Positions 53,570 to 63,445 are shown, counted from the first letter of the stretch. The stretch: DNA of 64,000 nucleotides from Cupriavidus agavae (GCF_004217045.1 NZ_SGXM01000011.1:62001-126000), one strand, 5' to 3'. Notes: generated by a model from the letters alone, not told the origin. Translations and numbers: made by a program.

Positions 53570-53882
53570 TGGGGGCTCCTCTGGGGGGGCATGCTGTCGG
53601 GATCACCGACACATCAGTTATAGGCAACCGTTCCAGGCTTCTTGTGGAAGCGTCGAACAGCCGTGTCTCTGCGGGCGATGGTAGCACCGGCGTGCAGGGC
53701 GCGGTACCGTGCAATGCAGCATAAAACGGGCCAACTCCCCCCGTGATTTCCCGAATACCCCGGCGCTGCGCGTGTACACTGCGGTGCATCCAAATGGCGC
53801 ACACGGACCGCTCCGTGGCAACTGCGCGTCACATCGCCGGGCCCCCTCCATGGTGCAACCCGGCTCTCAAGAAGAACCGACC
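53570..53882. other. Divergent intergenic region between the oxidoreductase and NYN-LOTUS genes
   Basis: No gene is supported in this 313-base region. On the minus strand TATAAC (53617-53622) is a fair -10 about 50 bases before the oxidoreductase ATG, without a good -35. The rest shows nothing clear. Confidence 0.4.
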
Positions 53883-55208
53883 ATGAACAATTCTCCCCGC
53901 CAGGGTGCCACCCTGGCCGTGCTGATCGACGCCGACAATGCGGCGCCCGCCATCGTCGAAGGCCTGCTGGCCGAAGTGGCCAAATACGGCGTGGCCGCCG
54001 TCAAGCGGATCTACGGCGACTGGACGCGCCCGAACCTGTCGGGCTGGAAGGACCGCCTGCTGGCCCACTCGATCCAGCCGATCCAGCAGTTCCGCTACAC
54101 CGTGGGCAAGAACGCCACCGACAGCGCCATGATCATCGACGCGATGGACCTGCTCTACACGGGCCGCTTCGACGGCTTCTGCATCGTGTCGAGCGACAGC
54201 GATTTCACCCGCCTGGCCTCGCGCATCCGCGAGCAGGGCCTGATGGTGTACGGCTTTGGCGAGCGCAAGACGCCCAAGCCGTTCGTGACCGCCTGCGACA
54301 AGTTCATCTACTCCGACGTGCTGCGCGGTACCGGTATCGATACGGACAGCGACACCGACAGCGATGCCGAAGCCGGCACCGCCCCGGCCGCGCGCCGCCG
54401 CAGCAGCCAGGAACTGCGCCAGGACTCGCGCCTGGTGCGCCTGCTGCAAAGCGCCTCGCAGGCCGTGTCCGACGAGGACGGCTGGTCCACGCTGGGCGGC
54501 ATTGGCAACTACATTGCCAAGCAGGCCCCGGAATTCGACTCGCGCAACTACGGCTACGGCAAGCTTTCGGAGCTGGTCACCGCGACCAACCTGTTCGAGG
54601 TGGAAACCCGCAACGGCGGCAATAACAAGACGATCTGGGTGCGGCTGAAGAAGCGCAACAAGGGCGAGGGCCAGCCGGCGCAGGGTCAGCAACCCCAGCC
54701 GCAGCATCAGCAGTCGCAGCCGCCGCGCCAGCCGCAGCCGCAGTCCCAGCCGAAGCCGGCCCCGCAGCCGCCGGCCCAGCCCGTCGCCCAGCCCGTGCCG
54801 CCGATCGAAACCCCGGCGCCGGTGGTGCAAATCGACGCCATCCCCGAACCCGCGCCTGCGCTGTCGGCCGATGACGAGGAAGAGAGCGCCGGCTCGGCAT
54901 CGACGCTGATCCCGGAAACCGTGGAGCCGGTGGAAGAAGCACCCAAGGCGCGCGGCAAGCGCTCGCGCCGCCCCGAGGTGACGCTCAGCGAGACCCCGTG
55001 GCCGATCGACCAGTCGGTGTTTTCGGCGCCGGGCACCACGGTGCTGTCGGCAAAGGCCGAGGCGGAGGCGGAGCCGGAGCCCGAGGTCGTCGCAGAGGAA
55101 CCTGCGGTCGAGGCGGCCCCGGCAGAGGAGAAGAAGCCGGCAGCAAAGAAGAAGGCCGCGCCGCGCAAGCGCGCGCCTGCGAAGAAGAAGGTCGCGGCGA
55201 AGGAGTAA
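53883..55208 (+). CDS. NYN-domain RNase with LOTUS/OST-HTH domain and lysine/alanine-rich tail
   Basis: A 441-residue protein with three parts. NYN domain (about 10-150): LAVLIDADNAAPAIVEG, TDSAMIIDAMDLLY and FCIVSSDSDFTRLASRI carry the acidic residues of this PIN-like RNase family. LOTUS/OST-HTH domain (about 178-262): RLVRLLQSASQAVSDEDGW, FDSRNYGYGKLSELV, IWVRLKKR. The remaining 180 residues are low complexity: a Gln/Pro stretch, an acidic part and a tail such as KKPAAKKKAAPRKRAPAKKK like histone H1. Eukaryotic MARF1 pairs the same domains in RNA silencing. The bacterial role is unknown; degradation of structured RNA is a reasonable inference. It stands alone between divergent and convergent neighbours. 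Confidence 0.88.
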   Translation: MNNSPRQGATLAVLIDADNAAPAIVEGLLAEVAKYGVAAVKRIYGDWTRPNLSGWKDRLLAHSIQPIQQFRYTVGKNATDSAMIIDAMDLLYTGRFDGFCIVSSDSDFTRLASRIREQGLMVYGFGERKTPKPFVTACDKFIYSDVLRGTGIDTDSDTDSDAEAGTAPAARRRSSQELRQDSRLVRLLQSASQAVSDEDGWSTLGGIGNYIAKQAPEFDSRNYGYGKLSELVTATNLFEVETRNGGNNKTIWVRLKKRNKGEGQPAQGQQPQPQHQQSQPPRQPQPQSQPKPAPQPPAQPVAQPVPPIETPAPVVQIDAIPEPAPALSADDEEESAGSASTLIPETVEPVEEAPKARGKRSRRPEVTLSETPWPIDQSVFSAPGTTVLSAKAEAEAEPEPEVVAEEPAVEAAPAEEKKPAAKKKAAPRKRAPAKKKVAAKE

Positions 55209-55263
55209 GTATTGTCGCTGGGGGAGAGGGCCAGCGCGTCGCGCTGCCACCGCCCCCGCGCCT

Positions 55264-56481
55264 TCACCTCACCAGCTGATTGATCTCGATGATCGGCATC
55301 AGCACCGCCAGCACGATCAGCAGCACCACCACACCCATCGTCAGGATCAGCAGCGGCTCCAGCAGGCTGGTCAGGAACAGCGTCCGGCGCTCCAGTTCCT
55401 GGCCCTCGCCCGTGGCCGCGCGTTCCAGCATCACCGGCAGGTTGCCGGTGGCTTCCCCGGACCGGATCAGGTGCACCAGCACCGGCGGAAACTGGTTCTG
55501 CGCGGCCAGCGCGCGGGCCAGCGACGCGCCTTCGCGCACCCGCGTGGTGGCGTCGTCGACGTTGGCCTTGAGCGCCACGTTCGTCAGCGTCTCGCCGGCC
55601 GCCTGCAGGCTGCGCAGGATCGGCACCCCGGCCGACACCAGGATTGCCAGCGTACTGGCAAAGCGCGCCGTGTTGTAGCCCCGGATCAGCTTGCCGAGCA
55701 GCGGCGCGGTCAGCAGCCAGCGGTGCCAGGACAGTTTCACGTCCGGCTGCTTGAGCACGCTGCGAATGATGGCCGTGATCACGGCCAGCCCGGCGAGCCC
55801 GGCCCACCACCAGTTCCGCACGAAATCCGACAGCCACAGCATGACGATGGTCAGCGTGGGCAGCTTCTGCTTGGTGTTGGCGAACACGCTGACCACCTGC
55901 GGCACCACGTACGACAGCAGGAAGATCACGATGGCGAACGCCACCACGGTCACGATGGCCGGGTAGGTGAAGGCCAGCCGGATCTTCGAGGTCAGCGTGT
56001 TGCGCGTCTCGATATAGGTCGCCAGCCGCTCCAGCACTACGCCAAGATGGCCCGAGTGCTCGCCGGCCGACACCAGCGCACGGTAGATATCCGGAAAATC
56101 CTTGGGATGCTGCGCCAGCGCCACGGACAGCGAGCTGCCGCCCATGACCTCGGCGCGGATGCCGGCCAGCAGCTCGTGCACGTACTGGCGCTCGGCCTGG
56201 TCGGCCAGTGCGCCCAGCGCCTCGTCCAGAGGCAGGCCCGACACGATCAGGCTGGCCAGCTGGCGCGTGAACAGCGCCTGCTCCTGCGTGGACAGCCGCC
56301 GGACGAACATGCCCTGGCTGCCGCGTTTGGCCAGCCCGGCACCGGCCAGCGGATCGACGGAAATCGGCGTCAGGCCGCGCGCGCGCAGTTGCGTGCGGGC
56401 CTGCTTGGGGCTGTCGGCCTCGATGACGCCCCGATCGGCGCGCCCCGTGGCGTCGGCGGCTTCGTAGCGATAGGCGGGCAT
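55264..56481 (-). CDS. gspF: Type II secretion inner-membrane protein GspF
   Basis: A 405-residue polytopic protein with two T2SSF domains. MPAYRYEAADATGRADRGVI is the standard N-terminus; FTRQLASLIVSGLPLDEALG and FASTLAILVSAGVPILRSLQ are the two domain signatures, followed by three membrane helices ending ILAVLMPIIEINQLVR. GspF anchors the GspE motor. It is the last gene of the operon, 13 bases after gspE. Confidence 0.95.
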   Translation of the reverse strand: MPAYRYEAADATGRADRGVIEADSPKQARTQLRARGLTPISVDPLAGAGLAKRGSQGMFVRRLSTQEQALFTRQLASLIVSGLPLDEALGALADQAERQYVHELLAGIRAEVMGGSSLSVALAQHPKDFPDIYRALVSAGEHSGHLGVVLERLATYIETRNTLTSKIRLAFTYPAIVTVVAFAIVIFLLSYVVPQVVSVFANTKQKLPTLTIVMLWLSDFVRNWWWAGLAGLAVITAIIRSVLKQPDVKLSWHRWLLTAPLLGKLIRGYNTARFASTLAILVSAGVPILRSLQAAGETLTNVALKANVDDATTRVREGASLARALAAQNQFPPVLVHLIRSGEATGNLPVMLERAATGEGQELERRTLFLTSLLEPLLILTMGVVVLLIVLAVLMPIIEINQLVR

Positions 56482-56494
56482 GCGGCGTCCTCGC

Positions 56495-58024
56495 TCAGTC
56501 GCGCGTCACGCGCAGCACTTCCTCTAGCGAGGTGGCGCCGCTGTCGATCCAGCGCTGCGCGTCGCGGCGCATCGTGTGCATGCCCTTGCCCAGCGCCACC
56601 TGCTTGATCTCGGATTCGGGCTGCTGGCGGTGGATCATGGTCTGGATCTCGCTGTCCACGGTCAGCAGTTCGTAGACGCCCATCCGGCCCTGGTAGCCCG
56701 AGTGGCCGCACTTGTCGCAGCCCACCGCGTGCCAGACGCGCTGCAGCGGCTTGCCTTCGGCCTGCAGCACTTCGGCCTCGGCGGCGGTCACTTCGATCAC
56801 TTCCTCGCGCTTGCAATGCGGGCACAGGCGGCGTACCAGCCGCTGCGCCAGCACGCCGAGCAGCGACGACGACAGCAGGAACGGCTCGATCCCCATGTCC
56901 ACCAGGCGCGTCACGGCGGACGCCGAATCATTGGTGTGCAGCGTGGCCAGCACCAGGTGGCCGGTCAGCGACGCCTGCACCGCAATCTGTGCCGTTTCGA
57001 GGTCGCGGATTTCGCCGATCATGACCACGTCCGGGTCCTGGCGCAGGATTGCGCGCAGGGCCTTGCCGAACGTCATGTCGATACGCGGGTTGACCTGCGT
57101 CTGGCCGATGCCGTCGAGGTCGTACTCGATCGGATCTTCCACGGTCATGATGTTCGTGGTGTGCGAATCGAGCCGCGACAGCGCCGCGTAGAGCGTGGTG
57201 GTCTTGCCCGAGCCGGTCGGGCCGGTCACCAGCACGATGCCGTGCGGCTGGCGCACGAGGTGGTCGAAGCCGCCCAGCGTGTCGGGCGCCATGCCGAGCT
57301 TGGCGAGGTCCAGCCGGCCCGCTTCCTTGTCGAGCAGACGCAGCACGGCGCGTTCGCCGTGGCCGGTCGGGAGTGTCGAGACGCGCACATCTACCGGGCG
57401 TCCACCCACGCGCAGCGTGATGCGGCCGTCCTGCGGCAGGCGTTTCTCGGCGATGTCGAGCTGCGCCATGATCTTGATCCGCGAGATCAGCGCGCCGTGC
57501 AGCGCCTTCTTGGGCCGCACCACGTCGCGCAGCGTGCCGTCCACGCGGAAGCGCACCACCGAGGCCGACTCGAACGGCTCGATGTGGATATCGGACGCCT
57601 GCTCGCGCGCCGCCTGCGTCAGCAGCGCATTGATCATGCGGATGATTGGCGCGTCGTCCTCGGATTCGAGCAGGTCTTCCACGGCCGGGATGTCCTGCAT
57701 CAGCCGCGAGAGGTCCACCTCGCCTTCGACTTCGCCGACGATCTGCGCCGCCGAGCCGTCCTGGCGGTTGTAGGCGTCGGACATCGCGGCCTCCAGCGCC
57801 GGCTGCTCCAGCACGCGCAGGTGCAGCGCGCCATGCACGCGCGCCACCTCGGCCAGCGCGGCCGGCGAGGTCTTGCGGCTGACCCAGACTTCGAGTCCGT
57901 CCGGGTGCCGGTGCGCGATCAGCAGCCCGGCGTCGCGCGAGAACGCGTACGAGACGAGCCGCGCCGCCATCGGCGAGGGCGGTTCCAGCGGTGCTTCGGG
58001 CTGGGCGAGGGTGTCGGTAGCCAT
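56495..58024 (-). CDS. gspE: Type II secretion ATPase GspE
   Basis: A 509-residue hexameric motor. An N-terminal GspL-binding domain precedes the ATPase core with Walker A LVTGPTGSGKTTTLYAAL, Asp box TVEDPIEYDLDGIGQTQVN, Walker B LRQDPDVVMIGEIRDLETAQ and His box LVLATLHTNDSASAVTRL. The zinc module of GspE is present as CPHCKREEV and CDKCGHSGYQG. It lies between gspD and gspF with gaps of 11 and 13 bases. Confidence 0.96.
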   Translation of the reverse strand: MATDTLAQPEAPLEPPSPMAARLVSYAFSRDAGLLIAHRHPDGLEVWVSRKTSPAALAEVARVHGALHLRVLEQPALEAAMSDAYNRQDGSAAQIVGEVEGEVDLSRLMQDIPAVEDLLESEDDAPIIRMINALLTQAAREQASDIHIEPFESASVVRFRVDGTLRDVVRPKKALHGALISRIKIMAQLDIAEKRLPQDGRITLRVGGRPVDVRVSTLPTGHGERAVLRLLDKEAGRLDLAKLGMAPDTLGGFDHLVRQPHGIVLVTGPTGSGKTTTLYAALSRLDSHTTNIMTVEDPIEYDLDGIGQTQVNPRIDMTFGKALRAILRQDPDVVMIGEIRDLETAQIAVQASLTGHLVLATLHTNDSASAVTRLVDMGIEPFLLSSSLLGVLAQRLVRRLCPHCKREEVIEVTAAEAEVLQAEGKPLQRVWHAVGCDKCGHSGYQGRMGVYELLTVDSEIQTMIHRQQPESEIKQVALGKGMHTMRRDAQRWIDSGATSLEEVLRVTRD

Positions 58025-58035
58025 GGCCGTGTGAC

Positions 58036-60441
58036 TCAGCTTTGCGGACGCTTCGCTTGCGCGAACGAATCGTCGTTCAGCGAGAGCGGCCGGGGCGGCT
58101 GAAGCTGCTGCGGTTGTTGCGAAGGCGGCACGGACTGCGGCTCCGGCGCGGCCGGCGGCGTGGGGCTCAGCGGAAGCGGGCTCTGGATCGGCCCGTTGTA
58201 GCGTGGATCGACGAACGGCGCGCCCGGAGAATCGGCCGGCGGCAGCACCGGGGTGTCCTTGTCGCGTACCAGCATGTTAGGCGAGACGTAGCCCTGCTGC
58301 TGGCCACGCATGTATTCGTAGCGGTCCTGCGTCAGGCGGTCGGTCGCGGCTGCCGTACGCATCACATACGGGCGCAGGAACACCAGCAGGTTGGTCTTCT
58401 TGCGGTTCTTGTTCTCGTAGCGGAACAGCGAGCCGATTACCGGAATGTCGCCCAGCAGCGGCACCTTCTGCACGCCGTCGCCGTAGCTGTCCTCGATCAG
58501 GCCGCCCAGCACGATGATCTGGCCGTCGTCCACCAGCACGTTGGTTTCGATCGAGCGCACGTTGGTGGTGGGGCCCGACGTCAGGTTGATCGTGTTGGCC
58601 ACCACCGACGACGACTCCTGGTAGATCTGCATCTTGACCAGCCCGCCCTCGGAGATCTGCGGCCGCACGCGCAGCGTGATGCCGACATCCTTGCGGTCGA
58701 AGGTCTGGAAAGGCGACACCGACGCCGCGCCACCGGTCTGCGCGTACGAACCGGTCGTGATCGGAATGTTCTGGCCGATCAGGATCTTGGCTTCCTCGTT
58801 TTCCAGCGTGATCAGGTTCGGCGTGGACAGCAGGTTCACGCTGTCGTTGCTGCCCAGGGCACGCACCAGCGCGCCGAGGCCCGTCGAGCGGTTCAGCACG
58901 CCCACGTTCAGGCCGCCGATGTCCGGCACGATCTGCGACGCCGCCGTGATGCCAGCCGACGCATTGTTGTTGTACAGCAGGCCGGCCAGGCTCAGGTTCA
59001 GGATGTTGGCCCCGCCCGAGGCGAAGTTGGTGCCCGCGAAGCCGATGGTGTTGCCGGTGGCGTTGACCAGCCCCTGCCACTGGATGCCGAGTTCGCTGGC
59101 CTGCGAGGCCGTCACCTCGACGATCATCGACTCGATGTAGATCTGGGCCCGGCGCGCGTCGAGGTCGTCAATGACGCCGCGCAGGTTGCGGTAGACCGGC
59201 TCGCTGGCGGTGATGATCAGCGAGTTGGTCGACGGATCGGCCTGGACGATGCCGCCCGTGGTGGGCTGCTGGTTGACCGCGAACGACGACGAGAACGCGT
59301 TCGAGCCGCCGCCGCCGAAGCTCGACGAACCGCCGCTGCCGCTGCGGCCGTAGCCGCTGGTGCTGCCGCCCGTGTACTGGCCGGCCTGCTGCATCGACGT
59401 GTTCTGCGACGTGGCGCCCACGCCACCGGCGATGCCGCCCGCCTGGCCGCCCTGCGTCGAGGTGGTGAAGCTGCTGTCGGCGGCCACGATGGCGCGCAGC
59501 GTGGCAGCCAGCTTGGTGGCGTCGGCGTTCTTGAGCGGCACCACCCAGATGTTGCCGGCGCGGGCGTAGGGCTGGTCGATCTTCTCGATCAGCTGGCGCG
59601 CCTGCTGCACGCGGGCGCGGCTCGACGCGCGGATCATCAGCGAGTTGCTGCGCGGCTCGGCCACCACGGTGGTGCGCAGCGACGCATCGCCGCCCGGCGC
59701 CGCGCCCGCGCCACCGGCGGCCGACGGGTCCAGCAGCTTCTGCAGCACGATGGCGGCGTCGCTGGCCACGGCATTCTTGAGCGGGATCAATTCGACTTCG
59801 CCCGACGCCGGCGCGTCCACGGCCGCGATGATGCGGGCCAGGCGGCGCAGGTTGTCGGCGTAGTCGGTGATCACCAGCGTGTTGTTGGCCGGGTAGGCCG
59901 TGATGGTGTTGTTCGGCGCGATCATCGGCCGCAGCACCGGTACCAGGTTGTTGGCCGACTCGTAGTTCAGCCGGAACACCTGCGTCACCACCTGGTCGCC
60001 GCGCGTGCTGCCGGCGCCGATCACGGTCGGCGAGCCCTGCAGCTTGGCGTCGGCCTCGGGCACCACCTTGGTGAAGCCATTCGAGTCGACCATCGCGTAG
60101 CCCTGCATCCGCAGCACCGAGCCCAGCGTCTCCAGCGCCTGGGCGCGCGAGACGGGCTGTTCCGTGACCAGGTTGACCGTGCCCTTGACGCGCGGATCGA
60201 TCACGAAGTTCTTGCCCGTGGCCTGGCCCACCGCCTTGACCACCGATTCGAGGTCGGCGTTGACGAAGTTCAGCACCACCTGGTCGCGGTTGCGCGGCGA
60301 GATGTCGTTGGGCTGCGGGATCTGCTGCTGGGGCTGCTGGGCCCACAGCGGCGCCGGCGCCAGCAGGGACAGGCCGCAGAGCAGCGCGGTGGCGCGTGCG
60401 CAGGCGGTACGGAAGAGAGGGTGGTGTGCTTGCGTTGTCAT
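58036..60441 (-). CDS. gspD: Type II secretion outer-membrane secretin GspD
   Basis: An 801-residue secretin with a signal peptide (about 1-33), N0 domain (VVLNFVNADLESVVKAVGQA), N1-N3 ring domains with VIDPRVKGTVNLVTEQPV, a Gly/Ser-rich insert in N3 (about 335-385, QYTGGSTSGYGRSGSGGSS), and the secretin beta-barrel (LLSTPNLITLENEEAKILIG, VDDGQIIVLGGLIEDSYGD, KVPLLGDIPVIGSLFRYENK). A Pro/Gln-rich C-terminal tail replaces the S-domain, so a pilotin partner is uncertain. gspN precedes it by 33 bases. Confidence 0.96.
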   Translation of the reverse strand: MTTQAHHPLFRTACARATALLCGLSLLAPAPLWAQQPQQQIPQPNDISPRNRDQVVLNFVNADLESVVKAVGQATGKNFVIDPRVKGTVNLVTEQPVSRAQALETLGSVLRMQGYAMVDSNGFTKVVPEADAKLQGSPTVIGAGSTRGDQVVTQVFRLNYESANNLVPVLRPMIAPNNTITAYPANNTLVITDYADNLRRLARIIAAVDAPASGEVELIPLKNAVASDAAIVLQKLLDPSAAGGAGAAPGGDASLRTTVVAEPRSNSLMIRASSRARVQQARQLIEKIDQPYARAGNIWVVPLKNADATKLAATLRAIVAADSSFTTSTQGGQAGGIAGGVGATSQNTSMQQAGQYTGGSTSGYGRSGSGGSSSFGGGGSNAFSSSFAVNQQPTTGGIVQADPSTNSLIITASEPVYRNLRGVIDDLDARRAQIYIESMIVEVTASQASELGIQWQGLVNATGNTIGFAGTNFASGGANILNLSLAGLLYNNNASAGITAASQIVPDIGGLNVGVLNRSTGLGALVRALGSNDSVNLLSTPNLITLENEEAKILIGQNIPITTGSYAQTGGAASVSPFQTFDRKDVGITLRVRPQISEGGLVKMQIYQESSSVVANTINLTSGPTTNVRSIETNVLVDDGQIIVLGGLIEDSYGDGVQKVPLLGDIPVIGSLFRYENKNRKKTNLLVFLRPYVMRTAAATDRLTQDRYEYMRGQQQGYVSPNMLVRDKDTPVLPPADSPGAPFVDPRYNGPIQSPLPLSPTPPAAPEPQSVPPSQQPQQLQPPRPLSLNDDSFAQAKRPQS

Positions 60442-60474
60442 CGTCGGTTCTAGGCTGGCTGGTTGCCGTGGGGC

Positions 60475-61281
60475 TCAGAAGCGCAGCCTGGTCACGTTGT
60501 TCTCATGTCGGCCCAGCAGGCCGAGCAGGCCTGCCAGCTGGGTTTGCGCATCGGGATCGGCGCGCGCCGTGCCCTCGAAGCGTGCCCCGCGGCCGAGCGT
60601 GCCGCTGCCCTCCAGGTACAGCGGCCCACTCAGGGTCTTAAGTTGCAGCTTGCCATCGGCGCCGGTCAGGTCCACATCCGCGCGGTAACTGCCCAGCGGG
60701 CGCAGACGGCTGACGGCGGCGGACATCTGATCGAGCTGCACGGTCAGGTGCCCGGACTTCTGGTTGCCGGCAAAGCGGCCCTGCAGCGCCGACCAGTCGA
60801 TGCGCATCGCACCGTCGGGCCGCAGCGTGTTGAACGGGGCGCCGATGCCTTCGAGCATCGCGGCCGGCAGCCGGATACTGCCCGACTGCACGGTCCAGCC
60901 GACTGGTGTGACCGCCAACGCCACGGGCGCGGCCATCGCGGCGTCCTGGTTCACCACCACGCGCAGCGTGCCGGCCAGCAGCGGCCAGAATGCCACGTCC
61001 CAGGTGAGCCGCCCCGGCAACACCGTGGCGGTCTGGCTGCCCGTGCCGGCCGAGAGCGCCAGCGTCGCGCTGCCGCGCCAGAGCGTGCCCGAGGCATCGG
61101 CCAGCAGCACGCGGCGCTGCGATTCCGTGGCGATGCGCTCGGCCATCCAGGTGGCGGGCAGCGACGCCACGGTGGTCACGATCACCGCCGCCAGGCCCAC
61201 GAGGGCCCAGCGCAGCCGCTGCCAGCCGCGTGCGGTACGCGCCTGGCGGCGGGGCAGGCGCAGTGCTTCCAACCGTGCCAT
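60475..61281 (-). CDS. gspN: Type II secretion protein GspN
   Basis: A 268-residue inner-membrane protein with a basic N-terminus (RLPRRQARTARGWQRLRW), one membrane helix (about 28-48, ALVGLAAVIVTTVASLPATW) and a periplasmic domain containing GRLTWDVAFWPLLAGTLRVV and LSGPLYLEGSGTLGRG, the region shared by GspN proteins. GspN is present only in some systems and its role is poorly defined. The start overlaps the gspM stop (ATGA). Confidence 0.85.
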   Translation of the reverse strand: MARLEALRLPRRQARTARGWQRLRWALVGLAAVIVTTVASLPATWMAERIATESQRRVLLADASGTLWRGSATLALSAGTGSQTATVLPGRLTWDVAFWPLLAGTLRVVVNQDAAMAAPVALAVTPVGWTVQSGSIRLPAAMLEGIGAPFNTLRPDGAMRIDWSALQGRFAGNQKSGHLTVQLDQMSAAVSRLRPLGSYRADVDLTGADGKLQLKTLSGPLYLEGSGTLGRGARFEGTARADPDAQTQLAGLLGLLGRHENNVTRLRF

Positions 61282-61871
61282 CAGTTGCGGCCGCCGGCGC
61301 CGGGACCCTGCAGGGTGGCGGTGACATTGACCAGCGCCGTGGCGCCGACATAGCTGATCTTCGCGTCCGTGACCTTGAGCCGCTGCTGGGCGCGTACGTC
61401 CTGCAGCCAACTCGCCACCGCGCCGAACGCGGCCTTGTCGAGCTGCACCTGCACCGCATTCTCGCCGGTCGTCGCCAGCCGGGTGGCCTTCAGGCCGTGC
61501 TGGCCGAGGCTGTCCTGCAGCGCCTGCGTCAGGGCATCGCCGCGCAGCGACGGCGCCGGACTGGCCTGCAGCCCGCGCGCTTCCTGCGCCAGTGTTTCCA
61601 TTTCGGCCAGGCTGGCGCGCTGCTGGGGCAGGTTGCGCAGCAGGCGGTCGCGCCCGGTGGCGGCCGGCTCCCAGAGGATCAGGTAGCCGAACACCAGCAC
61701 CAGCAGCACGGCGCCGCCGCCCAGGATGGCCTGTTCGCGCGGGTTGCGTGCATTCCAGAACGTGTCGAAGCGCTCGCGCCATGCCTCGGGCACGCGCGGA
61801 CGCAGCCGGTTCAGGCGCGCCGACAGCGCCGACGGGGCGCCGGATCGCGCGGAGCGGTTTGTGAATGTCAT
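61281..61871 (-). CDS. gspM: Type II secretion protein GspM
   Basis: A 196-residue bitopic protein: cytoplasmic N-terminus (about 1-50), one membrane helix (about 52-72, AILGGGAVLLVLVFGYLILW), a coiled coil (LRNLPQQRASLAEMETLAQE) and a ferredoxin-like periplasmic domain. GspM partners GspL at the assembly platform. It overlaps gspL and gspN by four bases each, showing tight coupling. Confidence 0.9.
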   Translation of the reverse strand: MTFTNRSARSGAPSALSARLNRLRPRVPEAWRERFDTFWNARNPREQAILGGGAVLLVLVFGYLILWEPAATGRDRLLRNLPQQRASLAEMETLAQEARGLQASPAPSLRGDALTQALQDSLGQHGLKATRLATTGENAVQVQLDKAAFGAVASWLQDVRAQQRLKVTDAKISYVGATALVNVTATLQGPGAGGRN

Positions 61872-63445
61872 GCGCCGGCCCTGCCTTCGGGCTTGCCGCC
61901 GGCAGCAGCTTCCTGTTTCACGGTCCAGCGCGAACCGGCCGGTGTCGGGGCGCCGCCGGCGCGCACGGTCGCGTCGGGCGGGCTCTTGTCTTCTTCCATC
62001 AGCAGACCCACTTGCCGCGCGGCGGTACGCAGCGCGGCGGTATTGACGCCCGACTTCAGCGACACGTAGAGCGTGCCGGCGCGATAGTCGAGCTGCAGCA
62101 GCGCGTCGGGCGCCAGATCGCGCGCGGCGCGGGCGAAGCCATCGGCCAGCGGCAGGAAATCGCTCGGCGTGCTGCGGCCGCTGGCGGTACGCAACTGCTC
62201 GATCTGACGGCGCATCAGAAGCGCCGGCTCGGCCACGGGCGGCACATTCGGGAAGGCGGTGTGCAGCACGTCGATCTGCGCGGCATCGAGCCGCTTCGAC
62301 TCCTGGCGCAGCATCAGCCACTGCACGTTCATGCCGATGATCTGCACCAGCAGCAGCGCCACGGCCAGCAGCACCGGCGCGCGCCAGGCGCGCAGGTTCC
62401 AGCGGTCCATGCGGCCCTGCGCGAACTCGAACTGCGCGAGATCCAGCTGGGGCTCGCGCAGGCACGCTTCCGCACCGGCCAGCCAGATGCGCCAGTCATC
62501 GGAAATTCTTGAAGCGCGCGGCGTGGCGCGCCGGGCGTGCAGTGCCGGTACCGGGGCGTGGGCCAGCGCGGCCTTGTCGCCGTGCCAGTGGCCGGTGGGC
62601 GCCAGCATCTGCCAGGCGGCCAGTGCCTGGTCGTTGAGCAGCAGGCCGTAGCCGTCATAGGGACCGGTGCGCACGGTCAGTTGCCAGAGCCGGGCCGATT
62701 CGGCGGCGGCGGGCGGTGGCGCGGCGGCGTCCAGCAGCATGGCCGACTGGGCCAGCGCCGAGGCAGCGGCTTCCACGACCAGCGTGGCGGGTTGCGAGGA
62801 TTCGTCGGCGGTGGCCGGTACGACCGGCGCAGCCGGGACGGCCGGCGGCGGCGCGGGGGCCGCTTCGGCACCCGCCAGTACGGGCTCGAGCGCGGGCGCC
62901 TCGACGGCGGCCGTCTCCGGCATCAGCGGATCGGTTTCGACCGCCTCTTCCAGCGGCAGGCAAAGCTGGGCGGGCAGCACGCTGCGGCGGCGGTGCTTGT
63001 GGTCGGCAAACTGGTCGAGCGCGGCGCGCAGCCAGGCGCGGTCGGTCACCATCAGCAGCCGGCGGCGCGCGCCCCGGGCCGAGGCGCCGGCGTCGAGCGC
63101 CGGTCCGAGTGCGATATGGCACGGCGCCGCGTCGGTGGCGAGCATGTCCTCGACCAGATTGGGCAGCGCCAGGCGCAGCCGGGCCGGAGGCAGCGGCGGC
63201 ACCATGGCCGCCGTCAACAGCACATCGCCGGCGGCGACGATCAGTACCAGGCGGTCCGCAGCCGGCATTTCCGCGGGCAGGGCGTGGCCTTCGCGCAACA
63301 GCTCGGGAGCCTGAGGCAGGCCGGTCCGCCGGCTTTTGTCGCCGGCCGTGGCACGTACCAGCGCAAAAGGCATCGCGCCAAACTGCCACGGTTGCGGCTG
63401 GTCATGCGGCCGGTGCGGCAGGCGGACGTAGAGCGTGGTACTCAA
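61868..63445 (-). CDS. gspL: Type II secretion protein GspL
   Basis: A 525-residue bitopic protein with an actin-like cytoplasmic domain (about 1-335), one membrane helix (about 378-400, RAPVLLAVALLLVQIIGMNV) and a periplasmic ferredoxin-like domain ending in a Gly/Ala-rich tail. The cytoplasmic part has an Ala/Pro-rich insert (about 185-235), longer than in most GspL. Its only suitable start is TTG 63445, preceded by AGGGAAA. A 255-base gap separates it from gspK. Confidence 0.9.
   Translation of the reverse strand: MSTTLYVRLPHRPHDQPQPWQFGAMPFALVRATAGDKSRRTGLPQAPELLREGHALPAEMPAADRLVLIVAAGDVLLTAAMVPPLPPARLRLALPNLVEDMLATDAAPCHIALGPALDAGASARGARRRLLMVTDRAWLRAALDQFADHKHRRRSVLPAQLCLPLEEAVETDPLMPETAAVEAPALEPVLAGAEAAPAPPPAVPAAPVVPATADESSQPATLVVEAAASALAQSAMLLDAAAPPPAAAESARLWQLTVRTGPYDGYGLLLNDQALAAWQMLAPTGHWHGDKAALAHAPVPALHARRATPRASRISDDWRIWLAGAEACLREPQLDLAQFEFAQGRMDRWNLRAWRAPVLLAVALLLVQIIGMNVQWLMLRQESKRLDAAQIDVLHTAFPNVPPVAEPALLMRRQIEQLRTASGRSTPSDFLPLADGFARAARDLAPDALLQLDYRAGTLYVSLKSGVNTAALRTAARQVGLLMEEDKSPPDATVRAGGAPTPAGSRWTVKQEAAAGGKPEGRAGA

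Noticed and set aside
58042..60453. Long open frame on the plus strand opposite gspD (about 800 codons)
   Set aside because: Its peptide is Arg/His/Asp/Val repeats without motifs, exactly the pattern produced antisense to a GC-rich gene; gspD on the other strand has all secretin motifs.
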